A DNA stretch of 64,000 nt from Ureibacillus chungkukjangi (GCF_003217295.1 NZ_QJTJ01000005.1:62001-126000); one strand, 5' to 3'; positions 1 through 8,235 are shown, counted from the first letter of the stretch. Translations and numbers: made by a program. Notes: a model not told the origin generated them from the letters alone.

Positions 1-1296
1 TGGACTGATGTGGATGATCGTATTAATAGAATGAGAACGGCTATTCAAAAAATCAAGGATGCAACTCCTGAAATTGCTGAATTATTATCCCGTGAGCACG
101 GTAAAGCACTTTACGATTCTCAGGGTGAAATCGCCATTTCTCTTATGTGGATGGAGTTTGCCTGTGATCATGTTAAAAAAGTGACAGCACCGGAAACGAT
201 GGAGCATGAAAATGGCAAGACAATAATAACGCATGATCCAATCGGAGTAGTTTCTGCAATCACCCCCTGGAACTACCCACTATCCCTTTCTACTATCAAA
301 ATTGCACCTGCTTTGTTAACTGGGAATACGATGGTTTTAAAGCCAAGCCCATTAGCACCTTTAGCGGTAAGTCGAGTTACAGAAATTATTGCTGATGAGT
401 TTCCTCCTGGTGTGTTAAATCTTGTAAATGGAGATGCCGAAGTTGGTGTGGAGTTAACTTCAAATGAAAAGGTAGCAAAAATCGCCTTTACAGGTGGAAC
501 AAAGACTGCTAAGCATATTATGAAAGCTGCATCTGATACTATTAAGAAAATGACATTAGAGCTTGGTGGTAATGATGCAGCAATCGTCTTAGAGGATTTT
601 GATGTAAACGATGAACGCGCTTTAAGAAGAATGGTCATTTCAAACTTTTTAACAGCCGGACAAATTTGTATGATTGCTAAACGAGTATATGTTCATCGTT
701 CGATTTATGATGCTTTTGTAGAGAAATATATCGAAGCAGCCAATAAGTGGATACGAGTAGGGGACCCGTTTAACCCGGATGTTACTGTTGGTCCTGTTAA
801 TAATAAGAACCAAGTAGACTATGTGAAGAGCCTAATTGAAGATGCAAAAAGCAAAGGGGCAAAGGTTATTCCATTAGGTACAATTTTAAATCCAGAATTG
901 ATGGAAAACGGTTACTTCCTGCAACCGACTCTAGTATTAGATGCGGACTATCAGGATCCAATTGTAGTGGAGGAGCAATTCGGCCCTACTGTACCAATCC
1001 TACCATTTGACGATGAAGAGCAAGTAATTGAACTGCACAACGAAAGCATTTATGGTTTAACGAGCTCTGTTTGGGGGGAACAGGAGCATGCGATTAGTGT
1101 AGCCCGCCGTATTGAAGCAGGAACAACAATGATTAACACAGCTGCTGTTCAAGGGCTAGATGTTCGTTTCCCATTTGGTGGAGTTAAACAGTCAGGGGTT
1201 GGACGTGAATATGGTGAAGATGGTATTAAATCCTACACTGAAACACACGTCATTAACTTACCAAACAACTTAGAATTGCCGTATATTCCAGAATAA
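1..1296 (+). CDS. Aldehyde dehydrogenase family protein (5' end outside the window)
   Basis: NAD(P)-dependent oxidation of an aldehyde to a carboxylate. The reading frame is open from the first base of the window, so the true start lies upstream; the GTG at position 10 is merely the first internal start-like codon. About 431 residues are present against roughly 455-500 in the family, so only the N-terminus is missing. Visible landmarks are the PWNYPLSL substrate-channel motif, the nucleotide-binding FTGGTKTA loop, the general base Glu in LELGGND, and the nucleophilic Cys in GQICMIAKRV. The C-terminal FPFGGVKQSGVGREYG motif is typical of the succinate-semialdehyde/betaine-aldehyde/benzaldehyde-type subfamilies. 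The substrate cannot be fixed from sequence. A terminator-like hairpin follows within about 11 bases of the stop. Confidence 0.93.
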   Translation, partial: WTDVDDRINRMRTAIQKIKDATPEIAELLSREHGKALYDSQGEIAISLMWMEFACDHVKKVTAPETMEHENGKTIITHDPIGVVSAITPWNYPLSLSTIKIAPALLTGNTMVLKPSPLAPLAVSRVTEIIADEFPPGVLNLVNGDAEVGVELTSNEKVAKIAFTGGTKTAKHIMKAASDTIKKMTLELGGNDAAIVLEDFDVNDERALRRMVISNFLTAGQICMIAKRVYVHRSIYDAFVEKYIEAANKWIRVGDPFNPDVTVGPVNNKNQVDYVKSLIEDAKSKGAKVIPLGTILNPELMENGYFLQPTLVLDADYQDPIVVEEQFGPTVPILPFDDEEQVIELHNESIYGLTSSVWGEQEHAISVARRIEAGTTMINTAAVQGLDVRFPFGGVKQSGVGREYGEDGIKSYTETHVINLPNNLELPYIPE

Positions 1297-1306
1297 ACAT
1301 ATCAAA

Positions 1307-1336
1307 GCATCTGTAAATTTTTGTAGATGCCTTTTA
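1307..1336 (+). terminator. Rho-independent terminator after the aldehyde dehydrogenase
   Basis: Stem GCATCT (1307-1312) pairs with AGATGC (1325-1330), loop of about 12 bases, followed by CTTTTAAT. It sits just after the stop codon. The stem is short, so termination is likely rather than certain. Confidence 0.5.
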
Positions 1337-1358
1337 ATATTAAGCGGAAAAGGGTGAG

Positions 1359-1945
1359 GAGAAAGTACAAGGAACGCTTTGCTACATTGTGGAGCTTAGA
1401 GTTATGTTGGAATGTCGTAAACGAGTGCGGATTGCTACAGTGTGGAGTGAGAATTCAGTTATATCGTAGCAATGGTGAATGGATTGCTACAGTGTGGAGT
1501 GAAAATTGAGTTGTATCGTAGCAATCATGGATATATTGCTACCATCCGAAGTGAGAATTCAGTTATATCGTAGCAATCAGGAATGTTTTGCTACCATGCG
1601 GAGTGAGAATTGAGTTGTATCGTAGCAATCAGGCTAGCTTTGCTACCATGCGGAGTGAGAATTGAGTTGTATCGTAGCAATCATGGATATATTGCTACCA
1701 TCCGAAGTGAGAATTCAGTTATATCGTAGCAATCAGTCAAGCTTTGCTACCGTGCGGAGCGAGAATCCAGTTGTATCGTAGCAATCAGGCAAGCTTTGCT
1801 ACCATGCGGAGCGAGAATTCAGTTGTATCGTAGCAATCAGGAATGTTTTGCTACCATGTGGAGTGAAAATTTAGTTGTATCGTAGCAATCAAACAAGCTT
1901 TGCTACCATGCGGAGTGATATTCTACTCGAGTCGTCGCTATCTCA
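1359..1945. repeat. Tandem array of 52-bp units, each with a GTAGCAA/TTGCTAC hairpin
   Basis: The motif ATCGTAGCAAT recurs at 1463, 1515, 1567, 1619, 1671, 1723, 1775, 1827 and 1879, exactly 52 bp apart each time. More degenerate units precede it (from about 1359 and 1411) and a decayed partial copy lies at about 1931. Every good unit contains the inverted repeat GTAGCAA ... TTGCTAC around a variable loop of about 9-11 bases, followed by a CCATGCGGAGTGAGAATT-like spacer. Units starting at 1515 and 1671 are identical over their full 52 bp, which indicates recent duplication or conversion. No protein reading frame spans the array. It is not a CRISPR: the constant part includes both arms and the spacer, and only the short loop varies. 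Function unknown. Confidence 0.95.
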
Positions 1946-2091
1946 TCACAAGCATTAATATCATCCCTTCAATTGAATATATATTCAGTATAAAATAGTA
2001 TATTTCCCTTAAATTCACACAGAATAAGTAATAGTTATTAAAATTTTATTTGTTTTGTAGCTCACCTGTGTTTCGAAAGGAAGTTGGATTT

Positions 2092-2499
2092 TTGAACCTG
2101 TTTCGAGGCGATGCGCATAAAATTTATTGTCATCTAAAAAAGAATTCCGCTAGTATAGCTAGTTCAAAGTATTTAAAGGAAATGAAGGAAGTACGAGATT
2201 TTTATCAATCCATTACGAGTGACATATTAAAGCTAATATTTTATCGGCTGATTAAGGAGAAAAATGGGTCGGGCATGATCCCGGTATATGTTTCTTCGAT
2301 TCCATTTTTATTTCTTATCTTTTCTAATAGCTTACAAAAACATTTATTTGCGCAGGGGAGCAAGTATTGGTTAATTTTTATTGTGATTTATCTTGGGGGG
2401 ATTACCTTCAGTTTATTCTTGCATTTTCGAGAGAAGGCTTGGGCTGCATCTCATATTGAAATCATTCAGGATATATTAACCGAACGTAAAGATAATTAG
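2092..2499 (+). CDS. Hypothetical small membrane protein
   Basis: A 135-residue protein that I do not recognise. The TTG start at 2092 is chosen because AAAGGAAG (2076-2083) lies 8 bases upstream; a longer in-frame extension to 2050 has no ribosome binding site. The N-terminal half is basic and predicted helical (LKEMKEVRDFYQSITSDILK). Two hydrophobic segments follow, one beginning IPVYVSSIPFLFLIF and one containing WLIFIVIYLGGITFSLFL, with a short charged C-terminus ending ERKDN. This is the pattern of a small two-pass membrane protein with both ends on the same side. It stands alone, with the 52-bp repeat array upstream and a strong bidirectional terminator at its stop codon. Confidence 0.6.
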   Translation: MNLFRGDAHKIYCHLKKNSASIASSKYLKEMKEVRDFYQSITSDILKLIFYRLIKEKNGSGMIPVYVSSIPFLFLIFSNSLQKHLFAQGSKYWLIFIVIYLGGITFSLFLHFREKAWAASHIEIIQDILTERKDN

Positions 2500-2532
2500 A
2501 GCCTTTCTCTTAAAGAGAAAGGCTCCATTTTT
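2499..2532. terminator. Bidirectional terminator between convergent genes
   Basis: A perfect 12-bp stem (GAGCCTTTCTCT, 2499-2510; AGAGAAAGGCTC, 2514-2525) with a 3-base loop and ATTTTTTATT downstream on the plus strand. It overlaps the last base of the upstream stop codon and serves both the membrane protein and the convergent radical SAM gene. Confidence 0.9.
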
Positions 2533-4277
2533 TATTGAATCGCTTTTTGTAAAGTTGCAAAGTAGGGAGCTTGTCCGATGCGGAAGTAAGTGAGTAAATA
2601 GCCATCAAGAGCAATAACCTGTCCGTTTTGGAAGGCATTATAATCAATCGTAAATGGAATGATAAGTGAATGTTTAAAGAATTCCTTTTCACTTAAGTCT
2701 AATTGAGCAAATTCTTCACCTGCAAGAGATGGTGTTTCTTTTAATAAGCTATAGATTTCTTTTTGTACGTCACGAGAAACGCGCTCGTCCCACCAAAGCT
2801 TTCGAGGCTGGAATTGCTGTCTTGAAAGATAGTCAAGCTGCATCAGGCTTCGTACAATTTTCAAGTTAACATTAGGCTGAGTAGCTAAAAATTCCTCCAA
2901 ACGTTTAAATAAATCCTCAAGCTGATGTCCGATTCGAGACCAGCCCTTATGCTCCCAGTAAGTTCCGAAGTTTTGGAAGAAATCAAATGGTGTTTCAAAC
3001 ACTTCCGTTACCAGATATTCAATCGTATTATCCATGCGATGGTCATTCCAATATTTCTCTAGTACATCTTCTGCGTGCTTGATGCGAATAATTTCATCAA
3101 ATGTCAGGACATTGTTTGAAAAGATCTCGTATGGTGCCAAATCCACATATGTGTAGCCGTATTGCTCAGCCTGTACGCGAAGCCCTGTTCCGCGCAATAG
3201 CTTTAAGAAGCCAAGCTGAAGTTCCTCTGGGCGCATTGCAAACACATCATTAAAGGTTTGTCTGAAGCTATCATAATCTTCTTCTGGAAGACCAGCGATC
3301 AAATCAAGATGCTGATCGATTTTACCGCCTTCTTTTACCATTGTTACAGTACGTTTCAGCTTTTCGAAGTTTTGACGACGTTTTACTAATTCATTTGTTA
3401 AATCATTAGTAGATTGTACCCCGATTTCAAAGCGGAACAGGCCATGGGGAGCGTTGTCATTCAAGAATTGAATTACTTCTGGGCGCATAATATCAGCTGT
3501 AATCTCAAATTGGAACACAACACCTGGTTTATGCTCATCAATTAAAAATTGGAACATTTCCATTGCATAGCTACGGCTAATATTAAAAGTACGATCGACA
3601 AATTTAATCGTTTTTGCGCCATTGTCCATTAAATAACGAATTTCTTCTTTGATTTTATCTCGGTTAAAGTAACGAACGCCGACTTCGATAGAGGAAAGAC
3701 AGAATTGACATGAAAATGGACACCCACGACTTGTTTCGATATATTGAATTCGCTTTCCTAAAGAGGCACGATCCTCCTCAAAACGATAAGGGCTTGGAAG
3801 CTCACGTAAATCGACCTTCTTTGGCTGAGCATGGATTTTCATCTTGCCATCCAGTAAATAACAAATCCCTGGTACATCTTCTAATGGTACCTCTCCATTA
3901 ATATGCTGCAGTAATATTTTGAAGGAAAGCTCACCTTCACCCATTACAATATAATCTACTTCAGGAATTCTTCGTAACCAATCGTGAACATCATAAGAAA
4001 CTTCAGGACCCCCTAAAATGATTTTCGTATTTGGCGAAACTGTTTTGAGCATTCGGATGACACCGATTGTTTCTTCAATGTTCCATATATAGCAACTGAA
4101 TCCAACAACATCTGGTTTATGCTGATATAAATCAGAAACAATATTAAATGCGGGATCTTTAATTGTATATTCAATAATTTTTGGGTCAAATTCAGGCTGC
4201 GCAGAACCTTTTAAATAACGTAACGCCAAGTTCGTATGTATATATTTGGCGTTCAATGTTGTAAGAACTATCTTCAT
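2532..4277 (-). CDS. B12-binding-domain radical SAM protein with DUF4080-like C-terminus
   Basis: A 581-residue protein. The ATG at 4277 (MKIVLTTLNAKYIHTNLALR) is preceded by AGGAG at a good distance, so I prefer it to the upstream in-frame start at 4307. Residues 1 to about 140 form a cobalamin-binding-type Rossmann domain (VVGFSCYIWN, IILGGPEVSYD). The radical SAM core follows, with the iron-sulphur cysteines in GCPFSCQFC at about residues 186, 190 and 193, which bind the 4Fe-4S cluster used to cleave S-adenosylmethionine. The remaining 200 residues match the kind of C-terminal region seen in DUF4080 proteins. Class B radical SAM enzymes of this build are usually methyltransferases or cyclases, but no substrate can be inferred. 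It is monocistronic and transcribed towards a shared terminator. Confidence 0.85.
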   Translation of the reverse strand: MKIVLTTLNAKYIHTNLALRYLKGSAQPEFDPKIIEYTIKDPAFNIVSDLYQHKPDVVGFSCYIWNIEETIGVIRMLKTVSPNTKIILGGPEVSYDVHDWLRRIPEVDYIVMGEGELSFKILLQHINGEVPLEDVPGICYLLDGKMKIHAQPKKVDLRELPSPYRFEEDRASLGKRIQYIETSRGCPFSCQFCLSSIEVGVRYFNRDKIKEEIRYLMDNGAKTIKFVDRTFNISRSYAMEMFQFLIDEHKPGVVFQFEITADIMRPEVIQFLNDNAPHGLFRFEIGVQSTNDLTNELVKRRQNFEKLKRTVTMVKEGGKIDQHLDLIAGLPEEDYDSFRQTFNDVFAMRPEELQLGFLKLLRGTGLRVQAEQYGYTYVDLAPYEIFSNNVLTFDEIIRIKHAEDVLEKYWNDHRMDNTIEYLVTEVFETPFDFFQNFGTYWEHKGWSRIGHQLEDLFKRLEEFLATQPNVNLKIVRSLMQLDYLSRQQFQPRKLWWDERVSRDVQKEIYSLLKETPSLAGEEFAQLDLSEKEFFKHSLIIPFTIDYNAFQNGQVIALDGYLLTYFRIGQAPYFATLQKAIQ

Positions 4278-4415
4278 GAATGAATCTCCTTTTTTGACAC
4301 TTATCAAGATATAACTATACGATTTTTAATGGGTAACGTCTAGGGATTATGTATTTTCAGGAGGGAAGGGGGAGTATCTCCAAAAAAATAATGCTGCATT
4401 TTATGAGCTATTTGC

Positions 4416-4454
4416 TTGAATAATTGATTAGTTGTAATACAATTGACTAGTCAA
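4416..4454 (+). promoter_or_regulatory. Promoter with overlapping palindromic operator for the marR-nitroreductase operon
   Basis: A SigA-like -35 TTGAAT (4416-4421), a 16-base spacer and -10 TACAAT (4438-4443) are followed immediately by the perfect 12-bp palindrome TTGACTAGTCAA (4443-4454), which covers the expected transcription start. MarR proteins bind such palindromes as dimers, so autorepression is the natural inference. Confidence 0.6.
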
Positions 4455-4486
4455 CTATTGTTTGGTCATTGGTTAGGAGGGAAGTA

Positions 4487-4921
4487 ATGCAACAATCATG
4501 CGAGGAGATAAAACATATTTTTTTAATGCTTAAAAATATTGATAGACAAGTCACCCAAAACTTTGAAAAGCGAACTGGGATTAGTTTGACTAGATATGAA
4601 ATGTTGCACACATTACTAACTAAAGGACAGCTTTCTCAAATTGAGTTGCAGCAATTCTTAAAGATTGACCAAGCTGCAATTACGAGGCACTTAAAAATAC
4701 TTGAAGAGAAGAGTTTTGTAATTCGTACTCGGAATAAGCAAAATAACCGTGAAGTGATAGTACAAATCACGGATACTGGTAAAAGTGTATTGGGGGACTG
4801 TGATTTAGATAGAAAGCAATTTTTTGATGAAATGTTTAACAATTTTACCGATCAAGACATAAAGCATCTTCAACTATTAGTTAGAAAACTTAAGGATAAC
4901 ACTGAACTAAAATTTATATAA
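4487..4921 (+). CDS. MarR-family transcriptional regulator
   Basis: A 144-residue winged-helix DNA-binding protein. The ATG at 4487 is chosen because it directly follows TAGGAGGGAAGTA; the longer frame to 4469 would run through this ribosome binding site. The central helix-turn-helix is visible as LSQIELQQFLKIDQAAITRHLKILEEK (quoted only by its ends: LSQIELQ to LKILEEK), followed by the beta-wing around RTRNKQNNREVIVQITDTG. It is probably a repressor of the operon it shares with the nitroreductase 25 bases downstream, responding to an electrophile, quinone or phenolic compound as in Bacillus MhqR, YodB or YdgJ-type systems. The specific ligand is unknown. Confidence 0.88.
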   Translation: MQQSCEEIKHIFLMLKNIDRQVTQNFEKRTGISLTRYEMLHTLLTKGQLSQIELQQFLKIDQAAITRHLKILEEKSFVIRTRNKQNNREVIVQITDTGKSVLGDCDLDRKQFFDEMFNNFTDQDIKHLQLLVRKLKDNTELKFI

Positions 4922-4946
4922 AAGAACACTGAAAGAGGTTTGAAAA

Positions 4947-5573
4947 ATGACAACTACACTAAAAACAATTGAACAATTAATGCATGAAAGAAACTCTGTT
5001 CGTAAATATAAAGAGGGTGTTGTTATTCCACATGAAAAACTACATACTCTATTACAAAATGCAATATCAGCGCCTTCATCGAGCAACATGCAACCTTGGC
5101 GATTTATAGTTATTGAAGATCAACAGGTAAAAAAAGAATTACGTGAAATCGCAAATAATCAGGAGCAAGTTGAGACTTCTTCAGCAATTATTGCAGTGCT
5201 GGGAGATCTTGAAATGTACAAAAAAGCAGAACAAATTTATGATGCAAATTTTGAGCATGGTTTTATGTCAAGAGAAATTGCGGATTTAATGATTAAAAAT
5301 TCACTGGCGTTATATGGAGGCTTACCTGAAGAGGTATTATCAAGACTTATTCATTTTGATACTGGCCTGGTATCCATGCAAATTATGTTGTTAGCTAAAG
5401 ATATGGGATATGATACAGTACCAATGGGTGGTTTTGACAAAGTTAAATTTGCAGAGAAGTTTAACTTACCTAAAAATGAAATTCCGATTTTGTTAATCGC
5501 AATTGGCGAGGCTGATGCTCCTGCATATGGGTCATCACGTTTACCTCTCGAACAAATAATAAGATACATATAG
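4947..5573 (+). CDS. Nitroreductase family protein (FMN-dependent NAD(P)H oxidoreductase)
   Basis: A 208-residue flavoprotein of the nitroreductase fold, expected to be cytoplasmic and to reduce nitroaromatics or quinones with FMN and NAD(P)H. The N-terminal RNSVRKYK motif and the APSSSNMQPWRFIVI segment supply FMN phosphate contacts. The GYDTVPMGGFD stretch and the closing IAIGEADAPAYGSSRLPLE are typical of the family. It starts 25 bases after the MarR gene with GAAAGAGG upstream, so the two form an operon. The pairing resembles the ydgI-ydgJ and mhq loci of Bacillus, which are induced by electrophile stress; this parallel is inference. A terminator follows. Confidence 0.85.
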   Translation: MTTTLKTIEQLMHERNSVRKYKEGVVIPHEKLHTLLQNAISAPSSSNMQPWRFIVIEDQQVKKELREIANNQEQVETSSAIIAVLGDLEMYKKAEQIYDANFEHGFMSREIADLMIKNSLALYGGLPEEVLSRLIHFDTGLVSMQIMLLAKDMGYDTVPMGGFDKVKFAEKFNLPKNEIPILLIAIGEADAPAYGSSRLPLEQIIRYI

Positions 5574-5610
5574 GAATCTCATCTATAAAATCTAATATTA
5601 TTTATTACAG

Positions 5611-5648
5611 AGCCACAATCCATTACCAAATGGATTTGTGGCTTTTGT
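5611..5648 (+). terminator. Terminator after the nitroreductase gene
   Basis: GCCACAATCCAT pairs with ATGGATTTGTGGC with one bulged base, followed by TTTTGTT. It closes the marR-nitroreductase operon. Confidence 0.8.
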
Positions 5649-5806
5649 TATTCATTTATTTACTATTTAAAGGTTGAAAAGCAACAACTTACATATGACT
5701 CACGATATGTGTAGTTAATTATCAATTTTAAGTTTATGTTACATTACAATTTTTGGAATTCTTCTAAAAATGCTGAATATATATGAGGTAGAGAGGGGGA
5801 TTTTCT

Positions 5807-6736
5807 ATCACAAAGAAAATACTTTTGTTTTGTGACCCTGGAATTGACGATTCCTTGGCAATTATGTATGCAATACTTGATCCGGAAATTGAATTGGTTG
5901 GAATTGTTGCAAGTTATGGAAATGTCACAAAGGATCAAGCTACAGCGAATGCTGCCTATTTGCTAGAATTGGCGGGCAGAAGTGATATTCCTGTTATTCC
6001 GGGTGCATCGATGCCTGTTACAGAAGAAGAAACTGTATTTTACCCTGAAATTCATGGGCAAGAGGGTATAGGACCGATTCAACCACCTGAAAATTTTCAA
6101 TATCGGATTTATCCATTTGATATGATTCGTCACATTATAGAAAAATATAAAGATGAAGTAATAATTGTCGATACCGGTCGTTCCACAACACTTGCTACTG
6201 CCTTTATTCTATTTCCGGAATATATAGAAATGGTAAATTCCTTTTATGTTATGGGTGGTGCATTTTTTGTGCCGGGGAATGCAACAGCACTCGCAGAAGC
6301 AAACTTTTACGGGGATCCTACTTCATCCAATTTTGTGTTGAAGTATGCTCATAATCTTACTATTACTCCTTTAAATGTAACGCAGCAAGCAGTACTTACA
6401 GAAGAAATGGTACGTGCCATTTCCAATAACGATAAAAATATGTATGCCAATTTATTAGAGCCTATATTCCAATATTATTTTGATTTTTATAAGAAATCTG
6501 TGCCAGGAATTCAAGGTGCTCCAATCCATGATTTACTAACTGTTATGGTTGTAAAGAATCCTAGTATTGTTGAGTACATATATTATGACGCAACAGTAAT
6601 CGAAGCAACAGAGGCAAAGGGAATGTCTTATATCGATTATCGACCAACAGCGGAAAAAGGAAAGACTAGGATAGCAGTTAAGCTTCATTATGAGGCATTT
6701 ATAGAAGAGCTGAGAAAGGTTATGGTGCAGGATTAA
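5807..6736 (+). CDS. Nucleoside hydrolase (IunH-like), apparent ATC start
   Basis: Ca2+-dependent nucleoside hydrolase that splits ribonucleosides into base and ribose. The calcium-binding N-terminal motif is CDPGIDDS; MGGAFFVPGN and AEANFYGDP are also family signatures. The only conventional start is TTG at 5825, which gives 303 residues but cuts off the first beta-strand and has no ribosome binding site at a usable distance. In frame 18 bases upstream, ATC ACA AAG AAA ATA CTT encodes xTKKILLF, the expected N-terminus, and its ATC (5807) lies 6 bases after GAGAGGGGGA. An in-frame stop at 5789-5791 rules out anything further upstream. Initiation at ATC, or a recent ATG-to-ATC mutation, is therefore likely. 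The gene is monocistronic with a terminator downstream. Confidence 0.82.
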   Translation: MTKKILLFCDPGIDDSLAIMYAILDPEIELVGIVASYGNVTKDQATANAAYLLELAGRSDIPVIPGASMPVTEEETVFYPEIHGQEGIGPIQPPENFQYRIYPFDMIRHIIEKYKDEVIIVDTGRSTTLATAFILFPEYIEMVNSFYVMGGAFFVPGNATALAEANFYGDPTSSNFVLKYAHNLTITPLNVTQQAVLTEEMVRAISNNDKNMYANLLEPIFQYYFDFYKKSVPGIQGAPIHDLLTVMVVKNPSIVEYIYYDATVIEATEAKGMSYIDYRPTAEKGKTRIAVKLHYEAFIEELRKVMVQD

Positions 6737-6760
6737 TAGCCGCTTTTAAGCTTAGATTGA

Positions 6761-6807
6761 AAATAAGGAGCAAACCAGTTGACTTCAACTATGTTTGCTC
6801 CTTATTT
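6761..6807. terminator. Bidirectional terminator between nucleoside hydrolase and HD-GYP genes
   Basis: Perfect 15-bp inverted repeat AAATAAGGAGCAAAC (6761-6775) and GTTTGCTCCTTATTT (6793-6807). The right arm lies inside the last codons of the convergent HD-GYP gene. Confidence 0.8.
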
Positions 6808-7724
6808 GAAATAAGATTGTTCTGATCGAATAAACTTAAAAACACTTCTACAAGCTCTGGATCAAATTGCTTTCCTTTGTTTTTTCGTATTTCATTGATC
6901 GCATATTCCAAATCAAGCTCGTCTCTATATACACGTTTCGTAGTCATTGCATCAAAACTATCAGCTATAGCTACTATCCGAGCAAAAAGGGGGATTTGTT
7001 TGCCCTTTAATCCCATTGGATATCCATTTCCATCGTATCTTTCGTGATGGTATAAAACGATATCTAATACACCGTTTTTATGAAAATTAACTATATGCTT
7101 AATCATATTGTGTCCAAGTATTGGATGGTTTTTAATGATTTCATATTCTTCATCTGTCAATTTATCTTGCTTAGTCAATATATTTTCTGGTATTCCTATT
7201 TTTCCAATATCGTGAAGCAAGGCACCTTTACGAATAATCTCGCAACTCAAATTTGGCAAATTCAATTTCCTTGCGATTTGAACAGAGTATTTTGCAACGT
7301 TTTCAGAATGATGCAGAGTGTAGTGGTCTCTGGAATCTAATGCATTGGCGAGCGCGATTGTTAACTCTAAGTTATCCTCCTCCACCTTTTGTACATATTT
7401 CATTAAACCGGTTGATATGAGCATTATTATTAAATAGGTAAGAAAATGAATAAGAAAAACCCCAAAGGTAGATGTAGAATCTGTTATCAAAAAAAACCTG
7501 CAAGTTACTATGATAAATGTAAGCAATATTAAAAACCAAAGAGGCTTATCATAGAAGCCAATACCTAAAAATATCACAGAAAATATATATAATATGTAGA
7601 AATTACTTCCTCCATGAATAATAATGCTGTTTAAAATTACAGCAAGAGAAAATACAAAATAAAAACAATATCGAAAATAGAGAGGGTTATATAAATGACT
7701 ACTAAAAAAATTTTTTTTACTCAT
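6789..7724 (-). CDS. Membrane-anchored HD-GYP domain protein (probable cyclic-di-GMP phosphodiesterase)
   Basis: A 311-residue protein. Residues 15-110 contain several hydrophobic segments (for example FYFVFSLAVILNS, WFLILLTFIIVTC and FLTYLIIMLIS), giving an N-terminal membrane domain of about four or five helices. The cytoplasmic C-terminal half is an HD-GYP domain with HDIGKIGIPE (metal-binding His171 and Asp172), the HHERYDGNGYP motif near residue 234, and DSFDAMTT. HD-GYP proteins hydrolyse cyclic-di-GMP; whether this one does is inferred. There is no separate sensory PAS or GAF domain, so the membrane part is the likely sensor. ATG start preceded by GGAGG. It is monocistronic. Confidence 0.85.
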   Translation of the reverse strand: MSKKNFFSSHLYNPLYFRYCFYFVFSLAVILNSIIIHGGSNFYILYIFSVIFLGIGFYDKPLWFLILLTFIIVTCRFFLITDSTSTFGVFLIHFLTYLIIMLISTGLMKYVQKVEEDNLELTIALANALDSRDHYTLHHSENVAKYSVQIARKLNLPNLSCEIIRKGALLHDIGKIGIPENILTKQDKLTDEEYEIIKNHPILGHNMIKHIVNFHKNGVLDIVLYHHERYDGNGYPMGLKGKQIPLFARIVAIADSFDAMTTKRVYRDELDLEYAINEIRKNKGKQFDPELVEVFLSLFDQNNLISNKEQT

Positions 7725-7792
7725 AAATCCTCCATCAAAGCTATAACTTTAAACCAACCTAAGCTAATTATGTCCCAACTCATTTAATACTA

Positions 7793-7859
7793 TGTACCAG
7801 GTACACAAACAATTTAGGAACAATTCTGAATATTCACATTTGTTTGTGTACCTGGCACA
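7793..7859. repeat. Imperfect inverted repeat with TGTACCAGGTACACAAAC arms
   Basis: The left arm 7793-7812 and right arm 7840-7859 (ending TGTACCTGGCACA) pair over about 20 bases with a single mismatch, separated by 27 bases. ACACAAACA-type copies repeat just downstream (7856-7876). Each arm also contains its own palindromic core (GTACCAGGTAC). It lies between divergent genes. It resembles a dispersed palindromic element more than a terminator, because no T-run follows. Confidence 0.7.
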
Positions 7860-7986
7860 CAAACAGCACACAAACATTTTTGACTAATTAGTGGATAAAA
7901 TGTGACGAAATTGTTAATAAAATGTGGCTAAATTGTGAAGGAGGTTGTATACTATATATAAATAGTCCAAGAAGGAGTGATTTTCA

Positions 7987-8190
7987 ATGTTCAATTTATA
8001 CACAAAACTTTCTGGGATGCTTGTGGCTCTAGGTATAATTCTTGTTATTGCTAGCTTTTATATAAACTTCTCAATATGGTACGGAATTGAAATCGCAAAA
8101 TGTGGTGGAGCATTATTTATCATGTTCTTATTTTTACAATTACTGTCTGAACATGAATCAGAAAAATCTAATCGAAGTATAGCTAAATAG
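7987..8190 (+). CDS. Small hypothetical two-pass membrane protein
   Basis: A 67-residue protein with no recognised family. It starts at an ATG preceded by AGAAGGAGTG. Two hydrophobic segments, around LSGMLVALGIILVIASF and GGALFIMFLFLQLL, flank a short loop carrying WYGIEIAKC. The C-terminus is charged (EHESEKSNRSIAK). This architecture suggests a small membrane protein with a one-turn outer loop. Upstream there is an AT-rich stretch with TATACT/TATATA elements that could be a promoter, and a terminator hairpin follows at 8236, so it is probably a separate transcription unit. Confidence 0.6.
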   Translation: MFNLYTKLSGMLVALGIILVIASFYINFSIWYGIEIAKCGGALFIMFLFLQLLSEHESEKSNRSIAK

Positions 8191-8235
8191 AAGAAAAATT
8201 ATCAAAAGAATCGCTATAAAAGCATACCGATATTA

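Noticed and set aside
1327-1509. 60-residue plus-strand reading frame over the start of the 52-bp array
   Set aside because: It runs through the tandem repeat, which explains its composition, and it has no ribosome binding site. The repeat is a better explanation.
1359-1945. CRISPR array
   Set aside because: The period is 52 bp and constant, and the variable part is only the loop of about 9-11 bases inside a hairpin, not a 30-40 bp spacer. No cas genes are nearby.
5744-5938. 64-residue minus-strand frame covering the start of the nucleoside hydrolase gene
   Set aside because: It is an antisense shadow of the hydrolase N-terminus; the plus-strand protein has clear family motifs.
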